Below are positions 41,587-51,045 of a DNA stretch of 64,000 nt, piece after piece; position 1 is the first letter of the stretch, and each line of letters begins with the position of its first letter. Source of the DNA: an uncultured Faecalibacterium sp. (GTDB lineage: Bacteria; Bacillota; Clostridia; Oscillospirales; Ruminococcaceae); contig CAKTBG010000012.1 in the NCBI GenBank assembly GCA_934533135.1, positions 1 to 64,000 on the forward strand, given 5' to 3'. Position numbers and translations under genes: made by a program. The notes beneath the pieces are model-generated. The model was not told the DNA's origin, searched no databases, and saw only the letters and a program-made list of their open reading frames with translations.

Positions 41587-43995
41587 TTACTTGTTGGAGC
41601 CGGGAACCACCGGTGCATACCAGATGTCGCGGGCATAATCCAGAACGGCACGATCCGCGCTGAAGATGCCGCTGTTGGCGATGTTCTTCAGGCTCATCTG
41701 CGCCCACTTCTCACGGTCGGCGTACAGACGCTGCAGGTCGGCCTGTGCGCGGCGGTAATCCTTGAAGTCGGCCATGACCATATACGGGTCGCTGGTGCGC
41801 AGGTTCTCGGTGACTTCGTGGAAGTTCTCACCGTTCCAGCCGCGCTCGAGGAAGTTCAGGGCAGCGTTGGCCACATCGTCGCCCATGATGAAGGCGTTGG
41901 GATGATAGCCGACCTGCTTGAGGTTGTTGACCTCGGGGGTCAGCATACCGAAGATCAGCTCGTTCTCCTTGCCGGCGGCGGCGGCGATCTCAACGTTTGC
42001 GCCGTCCAGCGTGCCCAGCGTGATGGCACCGTTCAGCATGAACTTCATGTTGCCGGTACCGGAAGCCTCGGTGCCTGCCAGAGAGATCTGCTCAGAGACC
42101 TCGGCAGCGGGCATCAGGTGCTCGCTCAGGGAGACGCAGTACTCTTCCAGATACACCACGCGCAGCTTCTCGCGCACGGCGGGGTCGTTGTTGATCAGGT
42201 CGCCCAGCTTGCAGATCATGCGGATCATCTGCTTTGCCATGTAGTAGCCGGGAGCAGCCTTTGCGCCGAAGATGTAGGTCTTGGGGATGAAGTCGGCGTT
42301 GGGGTTCTCCTTCAGGTACAGGTACTGTGCAGCGATGTTCAGCGCATTCAGGTGCTGGCGCTTGTACTCGTGCATACGCTTGACCTGGCAGTCAAAGATG
42401 GAGTTGGGGTCGATGACCTGACCGGTGCTCTTTGCCAGATAGTTTGCAAAGTCCTTCTTGTTGGCCAGCTTGATCTCGTTCAGCTTCTTCAGCACGGTCT
42501 TGTCGTCGGCGTACTTGTTCAGCTTGGTCAGATCGGAAGCATCGTGCTTGTAGCCGTCGCCGATGGTCTCGTCCAGCAGCTTGCACAGGCCGGGGTTAGA
42601 GGCCAGCAGCCAGCGGCGGTATGCAATGCCGTTGGTCACGTTCTTGAAGGCGTTGGGCTTGAACAGGTAGTAATCGTGGAAAACGCTCTCCTTGATGATC
42701 TCGCTGTGCAGCTTGGAAACGCCGTTGATGCTGTTGGCGGTGTAGGCGCAGATGTTGGCCATGCGCACCTGATTGTCGCCGATCAGTGCCATGTAGTCGA
42801 TCTTGCCCTGATCGCCGGGGAAGGCCTTTGCCAGCTCCTCGCGGGCGCGGCGGTCCATCTCCACCACGATCTGGTAGATGCGGGGCAGGGTCATCTTGAA
42901 GATGTCCACGTTCCACTTCTCCAGAGCCTCGGCCATAACGGTGTGGTTGGTGTAGGAGAACACCTTCTGGCAGATGCTGAAGGCCTTGTCCCAGTCAAAG
43001 CCGCACTCGTCCAGCAGGATGCGCATCATCTCGGGGATGGCCAGCGTGGGGTGGGTGTCGTTCAGCTGGATGGCGACCTTGTCGGGCAGGTTCTCCAGCG
43101 TAGCGTAGCTGGACAGGTGGTTCTGCACGATATCGCCGATAGAAGCAGCGGACAGGAAGTACTGCTGACGCAGGCGCAGGATCTTGCCCTCAACGTGGTT
43201 GTCGTTGGGGTACAGCACTTTGGAGATGAGCTCGGCGTTGGCGTTCTTGCTCATGGCGGTGTTGTAGTTGCCCAGAGAGAAGCTGGACATATCAAAATCG
43301 GGAGCCTTTGCCTGCCACAGACGCAGCTTGGCAACGCCCTTTCCGTCGTAGCCCTGCACATACATATCGGAAGGAACGGCCATCACGCTGTTGTAGTTGG
43401 TGTGCTGGATGTAGTGGAAGCCGTTGTCCCAGTTCTCGTGGATCTCGCCGTCAAAGCGGACTTCCACGGCCTGATCGGGGTGGCTCTTCAGCCAGACCTG
43501 ACCGCCGGGCAGCCAGTTGTCGGCACGCTCCTGCTGCCAGCCGTCCACGATCTTCTGCTTGAAGATGCCGTACTCGTACAGGATGGAGTAGCCGGTGCCG
43601 CAGATGCCGGTGGTGGCCATGCCGTCCAGATAGCAGGCAGCCAGACGGCCCAGACCGCCGTTGCCCAGACCTGCATCCGGCTCTTCCTCAAAGATGCCGT
43701 CAATGCTGATGTCGGCATCGGACAGGGCCTTCTTTGCCACCTCGTCCAGACCCAGATTCAGCAGGCTGGTCTTCAGGCTGCGGCCCATCAGGAACTCCAT
43801 GCACAGGTAGTACACCTGCTTGGTGCCGGTGCCAATGGCCTTGGACTGGAACTTCTTGTGGTTCTCGCTCATCATCTGGCGGCAGATCAGTGCCAGAGCG
43901 CGATAGATCTGCTGCTTGGAAGCAACGCTCAGGTCCACGCCGTACTCGCTGGTCAGCTTGTCCTGAAGAATTTTTGCAAATTCCTTCGTAGTCAT
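41587..43995 (-). CDS. glgP: Glycogen/maltodextrin phosphorylase
   Basis: GlgP releases glucose-1-phosphate from alpha-1,4-glucan with inorganic phosphate. The 802-residue protein has the family-35 core: EFLMGRSLKTSLLNLG, EEEPDAGLGNGGLGRLAACYLDGMATTG, NDTHPTLAIPEMMRIL, and the pyridoxal phosphate lysine Lys651 in SGTGNMKFMLNGA. Start 43995 is chosen for GGAG 7 bases upstream; an in-frame ATG 30 bases earlier lacks a site. It has its own strong promoter. Length is normal for the family. Confidence 0.97.
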   Translation of the reverse strand: MTTKEFAKILQDKLTSEYGVDLSVASKQQIYRALALICRQMMSENHKKFQSKAIGTGTKQVYYLCMEFLMGRSLKTSLLNLGLDEVAKKALSDADISIDGIFEEEPDAGLGNGGLGRLAACYLDGMATTGICGTGYSILYEYGIFKQKIVDGWQQERADNWLPGGQVWLKSHPDQAVEVRFDGEIHENWDNGFHYIQHTNYNSVMAVPSDMYVQGYDGKGVAKLRLWQAKAPDFDMSSFSLGNYNTAMSKNANAELISKVLYPNDNHVEGKILRLRQQYFLSAASIGDIVQNHLSSYATLENLPDKVAIQLNDTHPTLAIPEMMRILLDECGFDWDKAFSICQKVFSYTNHTVMAEALEKWNVDIFKMTLPRIYQIVVEMDRRAREELAKAFPGDQGKIDYMALIGDNQVRMANICAYTANSINGVSKLHSEIIKESVFHDYYLFKPNAFKNVTNGIAYRRWLLASNPGLCKLLDETIGDGYKHDASDLTKLNKYADDKTVLKKLNEIKLANKKDFANYLAKSTGQVIDPNSIFDCQVKRMHEYKRQHLNALNIAAQYLYLKENPNADFIPKTYIFGAKAAPGYYMAKQMIRMICKLGDLINNDPAVREKLRVVYLEEYCVSLSEHLMPAAEVSEQISLAGTEASGTGNMKFMLNGAITLGTLDGANVEIAAAAGKENELIFGMLTPEVNNLKQVGYHPNAFIMGDDVANAALNFLERGWNGENFHEVTENLRTSDPYMVMADFKDYRRAQADLQRLYADREKWAQMSLKNIANSGIFSADRAVLDYARDIWYAPVVPGSNK

Positions 43996-44101
43996 AATGG
44001 AACTCCTATCCGCATACGCGTTCATAAAAATAAAGTTCTTGTGGTCTGCAAGGCCGTCTCCCCAATGCTTGTTGCCCGGCCTGTCACACAACGACGCCAT
44101 T

Positions 44102-44130
44102 ATTATAGTATGTTTGCACACCGATTTCAA
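44102..44130 (-). promoter_or_regulatory. Promoter of glgP
   Basis: On the minus strand TTGAAA (44125-44130), a 17-base spacer and a perfect TATAAT (44102-44107). The leader is about 100 bases. Confidence 0.82.
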
Positions 44131-44234
44131 GAAAAAGCCCCCATTTTTGCCGATACCACCATTTTTGGGGTTTACTTTCTGACAAATCTGCCAAAAATTC
44201 AAAAATACCACTTTTTCTCGCGCACTATTTATAT

Positions 44235-44483
44235 TATAATAAGAAGCAGCGGAGCGGCCGTTTGCACCCGGATCGCGTCAAAAGGCCGGGTAATTCGGCG
44301 GGAAACTCCGCACAGCACGTTTCCTGCATCCCAAAGCCGCCGCTCCAGAACAACAAATGAGCGGGTTTGTGCAACAAAAACGCCGGAAACCGGCGCGGAT
44401 TCCCGGAAAAACCGGCTGTGGTTTCAGATCGGCGGCGGGATCGCCCCAAAAAGAGAACGGATCCGGACAAAAGCGAGGACAAT
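44235..44483 (+). other. Long structured leader upstream of zapA
   Basis: A perfect TATAAT (44235-44240) with a weak -35 box suggests transcription starts near 44247, giving a leader of about 235 bases before the zapA start. It is GC-rich with several possible stems (for example CGGCGGGAAACTCCG and CGCCGGAAACCGGCG) and no open frame that looks real. No known RNA family was recognised. Confidence 0.35.
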
Positions 44484-44906
44484 ATGGTAAACAAAGTGAG
44501 AGTGACCATCGCGGGTGCGCCGTATGCCATTGCAACGACCGACCCCGAAGCGTATATCACCTCTCTGGCCAAAAAGCTGGACGAGGACATTACAAAACTG
44601 CTGGACGACAACGCCAACCTTTCGGTGACGAAGGCGGCGGTGTTCTGCGCCATGGATTATCTGGACGAGTACCGCAAGAGCGCGGGCAATGCCGAGAATA
44701 TGCGCGGCCAGATCCAGGACTACATCGCCGACGCCGCCCGCGCCAAGATCGCCGAGGACAAGACGAATGCGGAAAATGAGACGCTCCGGCGTGAAAATGC
44801 GGCTCTGCGGGAGCAGCTGGCCCGGATGAAGGCCAAGGAAGCCGCCAAGGAGTCCAAAGAAGCTGCAAAAGCTGCGGCAGAAGGAGAGAGCCATGGCGAA
44901 GATTGA
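44484..44906 (+). CDS. zapA: Cell division protein ZapA-like
   Basis: The 140-residue protein has the ZapA N-terminal globular domain (NKVRVTIAGAPYAIATTDPEAYITSLAKKLDEDI) and a long C-terminal coiled coil (ENETLRRENAALREQLARMKAKEAAKESKEAAKAAA). ZapA cross-links FtsZ filaments at the division site. The tail beyond the coil is Lys/Ala/Glu-rich and longer than in B. subtilis ZapA. GAGGA precedes the start, and the 3' end overlaps the U32 gene by 14 bases. Confidence 0.88.
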   Translation: MVNKVRVTIAGAPYAIATTDPEAYITSLAKKLDEDITKLLDDNANLSVTKAAVFCAMDYLDEYRKSAGNAENMRGQIQDYIADAARAKIAEDKTNAENETLRRENAALREQLARMKAKEAAKESKEAAKAAAEGESHGED

Positions 44907-46962
44907 GATCCTTGCCCCCGTCGGCAGCGAGGAGATGCTGCGCGCCGCGGTGTTCAGCGGCGCAGATGCGGTGTATCTTGGATTTTCGGGCTTCAACGCC
45001 CGGACCGGTGCCGGGAATTTTGACGCCGACAGCCTGAAAGAGGCCGTCCGGTTCTGCCATGCCCGGGGCGTGAAGGTCCACGTGGCCCTGAACACCACCG
45101 TCTACGGCGGCGAACTGGCTGCGCTGGCCGATGCCGTCCGTGCGGTCGCCGCCAGCGGTGCGGACGCCGTCATCTGTCAGGATCTGGCTGTGGCGCAGCT
45201 TATCGGGCAGATCGCGCCCGACCTGCCCCGCCACGGCTCCACTCAGATGAGCGTCCACACACTGGAGGGCGCACGCGCATTGAAAGATCTGGGCTTTACC
45301 CGGGTGGTGCTGGCGCGGGAGCTGAGCCTGCCCGAAGTGGAGCACATCACCAAGCACTGCGGCATTGAGACCGAGTGCTTCATCCACGGCGCACTCTGCA
45401 TGAGCATGAGCGGCCAGTGTTATATGTCGGCTTTTCTCGGCGGACGGAGCGGCAACCGCGGCTCCTGCGCCGGCCCCTGCCGCCTGCCGTTTGAGGCAAA
45501 CCCGCTGCCGGAAGGCAAGCCGGGCCGCCTCCACCATCTTTCTCTGAAGGACAATTCCGCCATCGACAAGTTGGACAAACTGCAGGAACTGGGCGTAGCA
45601 TCGGCAAAGATCGAGGGGCGTCTCCGCACGCCGGAGTATGTGGCCGCTGCCGTCAGCGCGTGTCTGGCCGGGCGGGAAGGCCGGGCGTATGACCGCGATC
45701 TGCTGAAAAATGCCTTCAGCCGCTCCGGATTCACCTCGGGTTATCTGGACGGCCGGATCGACGGCACCATGTTCGGCGTCCGGAGCGAAGCCGACGCCGA
45801 GCTGACCAAAAAGACCCTCCCGGCTTTGCGGGAACTCTACCGCCGGGAGCGTTCCCGGGTTCCGGTGCAGTGCAGGCTGGAGATCGAGGAGGGCGGTGAG
45901 AAGCTGACCGTCACCGACGGCGACGGCAACAAAGCCTTTGCCTACGGCGATGCAGAGCCGCAGCCGGCCCGCACCGACCCCACCGAAAGCATCCGCCGCA
46001 GCCTTGCCAAGACCGGCGGCACACCCTTTGAGGCAACGGAGATCACCGTGGAAATGGACGGCGGGCCGTGGTTTGTTCCCGGCAGTGCGGTCAATGAGCT
46101 GCGCCGGGAGGCACTGGATGCCCTGCTGAAAAAGCGGGAAGTCCTGCACCCCTACCCGATCCATGAGATCTCCCTGCCGGAGCTGCCCGCCCGCACCCTG
46201 CCCAAGCACCGCACCCTCCGCGCCCGGTTCGAGCGGTGGGATCAGGTGCCGGAGCAGGCCCTGAGCGGGGTGGAGTTCCTCATTCTGCCCATCGCACAGG
46301 CCGACCGGGTCCCCCGTGAGTGGCGGAGCAAGACCATCCTCGAGCTGCCCCGCGCCATGTTCGGCAGGATGGAAGAGGACACCGCCCGCCGGATCGCCGC
46401 CACGCAGGAGCAGGGCTTTGCCGGTTACGAGGCCAGCAACATCGCCCACCTGCGGCTCTGCCGCGGCCTGCCCCTGTCGGGCGGTTTCGGCCTGAACGTC
46501 ACCAACCACCTTGCGGCGCAGTTCTATGCAGAGCAGGGGCTGAACGCCATCCTGATCCTGCCCGAGGTGAAGGACAGCGATATTTCGACCATTGCACCCG
46601 TCCATGGTGGAAAACCCGTGCCCACCGGCGTGATGATCTACGGCCATATGCCCCTCATGCTGACCCGCGCCTGCCCGCTGCAGAACATCCACGACTGCGC
46701 CCACTGCGACAAGACCGGCACGCTGACCGACCGCAAGGCGAAGAAGTTCCCGGTGCGGTGCGGCATGGGGGTGCGCACCATCTACAACCCGGTGCCCATC
46801 TATATGGGCGATAAGCCCGGTGCGCTGGCCGTGGATTACGGTGTGGCCTATTTCACGCTGGAGACCCGCGACGAAGCCGCCGCCATTCTGGACAGCATCC
46901 GCCAGCACGCCCCCTTTGCGGGCGATTTCACGCGCGGGCTGTACTTTAAGGGAACGAATTAA
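44893..46962 (+). CDS. U32 family peptidase-like protein (RlhA/TrhP group)
   Basis: The 689-residue protein begins KIEILAPVGSEEMLRAAVFSGADAVYLG and carries the U32 signature ECFIHGALCMSMSGQCYMSAF followed by GNRGSCAGPCRLPF, whose cysteines probably form an iron-sulfur or metal site. A C-terminal domain (from about 380) is of the type found with RlhA. Despite the peptidase name, characterised relatives hydroxylate tRNA or 23S rRNA. It overlaps zapA and is translated from AAGGAG within that gene. The stop is followed by a repeat within 10 bases. Confidence 0.88.
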   Translation: MAKIEILAPVGSEEMLRAAVFSGADAVYLGFSGFNARTGAGNFDADSLKEAVRFCHARGVKVHVALNTTVYGGELAALADAVRAVAASGADAVICQDLAVAQLIGQIAPDLPRHGSTQMSVHTLEGARALKDLGFTRVVLARELSLPEVEHITKHCGIETECFIHGALCMSMSGQCYMSAFLGGRSGNRGSCAGPCRLPFEANPLPEGKPGRLHHLSLKDNSAIDKLDKLQELGVASAKIEGRLRTPEYVAAAVSACLAGREGRAYDRDLLKNAFSRSGFTSGYLDGRIDGTMFGVRSEADAELTKKTLPALRELYRRERSRVPVQCRLEIEEGGEKLTVTDGDGNKAFAYGDAEPQPARTDPTESIRRSLAKTGGTPFEATEITVEMDGGPWFVPGSAVNELRREALDALLKKREVLHPYPIHEISLPELPARTLPKHRTLRARFERWDQVPEQALSGVEFLILPIAQADRVPREWRSKTILELPRAMFGRMEEDTARRIAATQEQGFAGYEASNIAHLRLCRGLPLSGGFGLNVTNHLAAQFYAEQGLNAILILPEVKDSDISTIAPVHGGKPVPTGVMIYGHMPLMLTRACPLQNIHDCAHCDKTGTLTDRKAKKFPVRCGMGVRTIYNPVPIYMGDKPGALAVDYGVAYFTLETRDEAAAILDSIRQHAPFAGDFTRGLYFKGTN

Positions 46963-46970
46963 ACCCCGCT

Positions 46971-47165
46971 CTTGGCTCTCCCTTTGGGAGAGCTGTCACC
47001 GTAGGTGACTGAGAGGGCGAGGATGCTGACAAATCGTAGAGACACGGCGATGCTGTTTTGAAAAAAATAATTGCATCGCAAGGTGGAAAACGCAGTCTGC
47101 ACCGGGTTTGCCCTCTCAGTCAATGCTCCGCATTGCCAGCTCTCCCGAAGGGAGAGCCCTTGGCA
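46971..47165. repeat. Two back-to-back half elements (locus R8)
   Basis: A right-type end (46971-47018: GGCTCTCCC/GGGAGAGC, TCACC-GTA-GGTGA, GACTGAGAGGGC) and a left-type end (47110-47165: GCCCTCTCAGTC, CAATG-CTCCG-CATTG, CTCTCCC/GGGAGAG, TTGGCA) face away from each other. They flank 90 bases of unrelated sequence. No gene is seen in the 250-base gap. Confidence 0.72.
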
Positions 47166-47212
47166 AAGAGGAGAACTTTCATACTCTATTATAATAAGAA
47201 GGATACAAAACA

Positions 47213-47659
47213 ATGGAACCCATTACGGTAAAATACAAAGTTCTGGACGAGCGGGCCAAGGTGCCCGCCTATGCTACGGCAGGAGCCGCCGCTGCCGATC
47301 TGTGCGCGGTGCTGGATGCGCCGCTGACGGTGCAGCCCCTGCAGCGGGTGCTGGTGCCCACCGGCCTTGCCCTTGAGCTGCCGGGTGCCCACAGCGTGGC
47401 ACTGGTCTATGCCCGCAGCGGCCTGTCGATCAAACACGGCCTGTGCATGGCCAACGGCGTCGGTGTGGTGGACAGCGACTACCGCGGCGAACTGAAAGTT
47501 CCGATGGTCAACCTTGGCACCGAGGCCTATACCATCCAGCCCGGCGAGCGGGTGGCGCAGCTTTGCATCGCGCCGGTCTACACGGCCGCCTTTGTTCCGG
47601 CAGAGAGCCTCAACGATACCGCCCGCGGCGAGGGCGGGTTTGGATCGACGGGGAAATGA
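47213..47659 (+). CDS. dut: dUTP diphosphatase
   Basis: Dut hydrolyses dUTP to dUMP, keeping uracil out of DNA and feeding dTMP synthesis. The 148-residue trimeric-type enzyme has motif 1 AGAAAADLCA, motif 2 ARSGLSIKHGL, motif 3 GVGVVDSDYRGELKV, motif 4 PGERVAQLCIAPV and motif 5 RGEGGFGSTGK. AAGGA precedes the start and a TATAAT box lies about 25 bases upstream. The stop codon is directly followed by a repeat element. Confidence 0.95.
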   Translation: MEPITVKYKVLDERAKVPAYATAGAAAADLCAVLDAPLTVQPLQRVLVPTGLALELPGAHSVALVYARSGLSIKHGLCMANGVGVVDSDYRGELKVPMVNLGTEAYTIQPGERVAQLCIAPVYTAAFVPAESLNDTARGEGGFGSTGK

Positions 47660-47772
47660 CCCTCTCAGGCAATGCTTCGCATTGCCAGCTCATCCTCCCT
47701 TTGTCGCGAATGCGACATCTCCCTCCGGCCGGAGGGAGTCTTTCAAAGGGAGAGCCCTTGGCAGGCCGGGCA
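47660..47772. repeat. Half element with nested module (locus R9)
   Basis: It begins CCCTCTCAGGC right after the dut stop and has GCAATG-CTTCG-CATTGC. The CTC/AAAGGGAGAG hairpin is split by an inserted 55-base module containing TGTCGC-GAAT-GCGACA and CTCCCTCCGG/CCGGAGGGAG. It ends CCCTTGGCAGGCCGGGCAAG. The same module occurs at two other loci. Confidence 0.75.
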
Positions 47773-47830
47773 AGTTTGAGCGTAAACCGAAAACAGCATA
47801 GCCCTGCGGTTCAGGGCAGAAAGATGTTTT

Positions 47831-48388
47831 ATGAAGTCTGATTTGATTCTAGCCTCCGGCAGTCCGCGCCGGAAAGAGCTTTTGCGCTTATACACGACGG
47901 ATTTTGAGATCTGCGTCAGCGCGTTCGACGAGGCGGCCGTGACCGCCGACACCCCGGCGCAGCTGGTGGAAAAGCTGGCGCGGGGCAAGTGCCTGACCGT
48001 AGCGGCCGAGCACCCGGGAGCTGTGGTGCTGGGCTGCGATACGGTGGTGGACGTGGGCGGTGAAGTCTTCGGCAAACCCCACAGCGCGGAGGACGCCAAA
48101 CGGATGCTGCGGGCGTTGTCGGGGGCGACCCACGCGGTCCACACCGGCGTCTGCGTTTCGGACGGCAGCCGTACCGAAAGCTTTGTGGACAGCTGCAAGG
48201 TGACCTTCTTCCCGATCTCGGAAGCCGAGATCGACGCCTATACCGCGACGCAGGAACCATACGACAAGGCGGGAGCCTATGCCATTCAGGGACGTGCAGC
48301 CCTCTGGCTGGATCGCATTGAGGGCGATTATTACACCATCATGGGTCTGCCGGTCAGCCGGGTGGTACAGCTGCTGCAGCGGTTTTGA
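47831..48388 (+). CDS. maf: Maf-family nucleoside triphosphate pyrophosphatase
   Basis: The 185-residue protein starts DLILASGSPRRKELL, the Maf phosphate-binding signature, and has VVLGCDTVV with the catalytic Asp, FGKPHSAEDAKRML and YDKAGAYAIQG. Maf proteins hydrolyse dTTP/UTP or modified nucleotides and can inhibit septum formation. It sits directly upstream of mreBCD, the same neighbourhood as in B. subtilis and E. coli. Only a weak ribosome binding site (AAAGA) is visible. Confidence 0.93.
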   Translation: MKSDLILASGSPRRKELLRLYTTDFEICVSAFDEAAVTADTPAQLVEKLARGKCLTVAAEHPGAVVLGCDTVVDVGGEVFGKPHSAEDAKRMLRALSGATHAVHTGVCVSDGSRTESFVDSCKVTFFPISEAEIDAYTATQEPYDKAGAYAIQGRAALWLDRIEGDYYTIMGLPVSRVVQLLQRF

Positions 48389-48430
48389 ACGTCAAAAAAT
48401 GAAAAAATCTGAAAAAACTTCGCAAAACGC

Positions 48431-48459
48431 TTGAGAAAAGCGAGGGCTACGGCTATAAT
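48431..48459 (+). promoter_or_regulatory. mreB operon promoter
   Basis: TTGAGA (48431-48436), a 17-base spacer and TATAAT (48454-48459), 87 bases before mreB. Confidence 0.82.
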
Positions 48460-48546
48460 AATAAGCGTGTTATTCTGCCATGCGGCGGTCTGCGCCGCGA
48501 AAGCGTTTTGGAATAGACTGGAAGAGATTAAGGAGAGAGCTTCGCT

Positions 48547-49569
48547 ATGAGTTTTTTTTCTAAGGATGTGGGCATCGATCTGGGTACCGCCAATACCCTC
48601 GTCTACATGAAAGGCAAAGGCATCATCATGCGGGAGCCGTCGGTCGTGGCTGTGGACACCAAGACCGATGAGGTCCGCTGCGTTGGCACCGAGGCAAAAG
48701 CCGTCATCGGCCGTACCCCCGGCAGCATCGTGGCCGTCCGTCCGCTGAAGGACGGCGTCATCGCCGACTTCGATATTACCGCCAACCTGCTCGAGAACTT
48801 CCTCAAGAAGGCCTGCGGCAACAGTATGTTCTCCCGTCCGCGGGTGGTCATCTGCATTCCGTCGGGCGTCACCGAGGTGGAACGCCGTGCCGTGCGGGAA
48901 GCGACCCTGAAGGCCGGTGCCCGTCAGGTCTCGGTCATCGAGGAGCCCATGGCAGCGGCCATCGGTGCGGGTCTGCCCATCAGTGAGCCGACCGGCAGCA
49001 TGATCGTGGACATCGGCGGCGGCACGGCAGAGATCGCCGTGATCTCGCTGGGCGGCATCGTGGCCTCCCGCAGCGTCCGGATGGCAGGCGATATGTTCGA
49101 TCAGGCCATCATCGCCTTCATCAAGCGGAAGTACAACCTGCTGATCGGCGAGCGCACGGCAGAGCAGATCAAGATCGAGATCGGTTCGGCCTACCCCATG
49201 GATCCCGAGATGACCATGGAGATCAAGGGTCGCAATCTGGTGGACGGCCTGCCCAAGAACATTGTGGTTCACTCGGAGGACATCCGCGAGGCTCTGCTGG
49301 AGTGTCTGGTCAAGATCACCACCGCCATCAAGGAGACGCTGGAGCGCACGCCGCCGGAGCTGAGCGCGGACATCATCGACCATGGCATCACCCTGACCGG
49401 CGGCGGTGCCCTGCTCCGCGGTCTGGATAAGCTGATCGAGAGCGAGACCGGCATCGACGTTCATGTTGCGGAAGACCCGCTGGACTGCGTGGCCAAAGGC
49501 GCAGGTGCTGTGCTCGACCATGTGGATGTCCTGCACGATGTGCTGGACACCGACGGCAGCCATATGTAA
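48547..49569 (+). CDS. mreB: Rod shape-determining protein MreB
   Basis: MreB is the actin-like filament that organises cylindrical wall synthesis under the membrane. The 340-residue protein has phosphate 1 GIDLGTANTLVY, phosphate 2 IVDIGGGTAEIAVISLGG and the adenosine motif TGGGALLRGLDKLI. The N-terminal FFSKDVG can act as a membrane-contact segment. It heads mreB-mreC-mreD-PBP2, with GGAGAG before the ATG. Confidence 0.97.
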   Translation: MSFFSKDVGIDLGTANTLVYMKGKGIIMREPSVVAVDTKTDEVRCVGTEAKAVIGRTPGSIVAVRPLKDGVIADFDITANLLENFLKKACGNSMFSRPRVVICIPSGVTEVERRAVREATLKAGARQVSVIEEPMAAAIGAGLPISEPTGSMIVDIGGGTAEIAVISLGGIVASRSVRMAGDMFDQAIIAFIKRKYNLLIGERTAEQIKIEIGSAYPMDPEMTMEIKGRNLVDGLPKNIVVHSEDIREALLECLVKITTAIKETLERTPPELSADIIDHGITLTGGGALLRGLDKLIESETGIDVHVAEDPLDCVAKGAGAVLDHVDVLHDVLDTDGSHM

Positions 49570-49626
49570 TCAGAGGTGCGGATGGTCTGAGGCTATCCGC
49601 CCTTTTTGCAATCGGAGGAGAACGGG

Positions 49627-50457
49627 TTGAAAGACTTTTTCGATACATGGAAATTCAAGATCCTGATCGCCGTGGCGGTCTTTCTGGTGGGCATCATGGC
49701 CTATGCCGGTGCCAACGACCGGCTGACCGCGGCTCCGCAGGAGATCCTGAGCGTGGCGGCGGCCCCTTTCCAGAAAGCCGCGGCTTTTCTCAGCGGCGGT
49801 GCGTCCTCCCTGTGGGAAAAGTATACCCGCATCGACGACATCCTTGCCGAAAACGAGGCACTGTCGGCGGAAAACGCCGAGCTGCGCAGCCAGATGGTGG
49901 ATTATGACCGGATCAAGGCCGAGAACGAAGCGTACAAAGCCCTGACCAACATCCAGCAGCAGCGGCCGGAGATGACCTATGTTTCGGCCTTTGTCATTGG
50001 CCGCGACCCGCTGGATTCCTTCTGGGGCTTCACCCTCGATCAGGGCACGCTGGACGGCGTGGCGGTCAACGATACCATCGTCAGCGACGAGGGCTATCTG
50101 CTGGGCATGGTGGTCGAAGCTGACCTGACCAGCTGCAAGGTCATGACCATCCTGCACCCCAACTTCAATGCCGCCGGCGTCGTTTCCCGCACCCGGGACA
50201 ATGGCATCATCACCGGCAGCGCGGACTATGCGGCGGACGGCCTCTGCCTGCTGACCAACCTCTCCCGCGCGACCCTGACCCAGAAAAGCGATCAGGTCAT
50301 CACCACCGGTCTGGGCGGGGTGTTCCCGGCGGATGTGCTGGTGGGCGTGGTGCAGGATCTGGTCCCTGAGGCCAGCGGCAAATCCATGATGGCCGTCCTC
50401 AAGCCGGGTGCAGACCCCAGAACGGTAAAACACGCTTTTATTATTACAAACAGTTGA
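49627..50457 (+). CDS. mreC: Rod shape-determining protein MreC
   Basis: The 276-residue protein has an N-terminal transmembrane helix (FKILIAVAVFLVGIMAYAG), a coiled coil (ILAENEALSAENAELRSQM) and a beta-rich MreC domain (VIGRDPLDSFWGFTLDQGTLDGV, GVVSRTRDNGIITGS). TTG at 49627 is taken as start because GGAGGA lies 7 bases before it; an earlier TTG has none. MreC links MreB filaments to extracytoplasmic synthases such as the PBP2 encoded downstream. Confidence 0.93.
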   Translation: MKDFFDTWKFKILIAVAVFLVGIMAYAGANDRLTAAPQEILSVAAAPFQKAAAFLSGGASSLWEKYTRIDDILAENEALSAENAELRSQMVDYDRIKAENEAYKALTNIQQQRPEMTYVSAFVIGRDPLDSFWGFTLDQGTLDGVAVNDTIVSDEGYLLGMVVEADLTSCKVMTILHPNFNAAGVVSRTRDNGIITGSADYAADGLCLLTNLSRATLTQKSDQVITTGLGGVFPADVLVGVVQDLVPEASGKSMMAVLKPGADPRTVKHAFIITNS

Positions 50458-50476
50458 TGATTTGGAGGAGAAACCC

Positions 50477-51010
50477 ATGGAATCACGCCGCAAGCGCAGC
50501 CGCAGCCAGATCTTCAAGTGGGGCTGTTATACGCTGCTGATGCTGCTGTGTACCGTCCTCCAGACCACGCCCGGGCTGTTCCAGTTCGGCGCGGCAAAAC
50601 CCCTCTGGCTGCTGCCGCTGGCCTTGGCGGTGGCGGTGTTTGAGGGCGAGTTCGCAGGGGCACTGTTCGGGGCCGTCTGCGGGCTGATGTGGGATTACAC
50701 GGCGGGCCGCACCGTCGGGATGCTGGCTCTGGAGCTGATGGTCCTCTGCTTTTTGCTGTCGGCGGTGATGCAGCTCTACTTCAAGGCCTCGGTGCCGAAT
50801 TTCCTGCTGTTGGGCGGCGTGTGCGCCCTGCTGGTGCTCTCGCTGGACTGGCTGTTTTTCTACGAGATGCCGGGCTACAGCGGAACGCTCCGGCGGTATC
50901 TCTGGGTGGTGCTGCCCTCGGCGGCGATGTCTCTGCCGGTCTGCTGGCTGCTGTTTGGCTGGGTGCGGCGGATCCGGGAAGAATTCAAGATCGACAACGG
51001 CGTGGTCTGA
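50477..51010 (+). CDS. mreD: Rod shape-determining protein MreD
   Basis: The 177-residue membrane protein has a basic N-terminus (MESRRKRSRSQIFKW) and five or six hydrophobic helices, for example LLMLLCTVLQTTPGLFQF and LWLLPLALAVAVFEGEFAGALFGAVCGLMWD. The GExxGALFGxxxGLxxD pattern is characteristic of MreD. It follows mreC by 19 bases with GGAGGAG before the ATG and is followed by PBP2. Confidence 0.9.
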   Translation: MESRRKRSRSQIFKWGCYTLLMLLCTVLQTTPGLFQFGAAKPLWLLPLALAVAVFEGEFAGALFGAVCGLMWDYTAGRTVGMLALELMVLCFLLSAVMQLYFKASVPNFLLLGGVCALLVLSLDWLFFYEMPGYSGTLRRYLWVVLPSAAMSLPVCWLLFGWVRRIREEFKIDNGVV

Positions 51011-51045
51011 ACCAAGAAACACCCCCCGCGCCGGAAGGAGAACGG

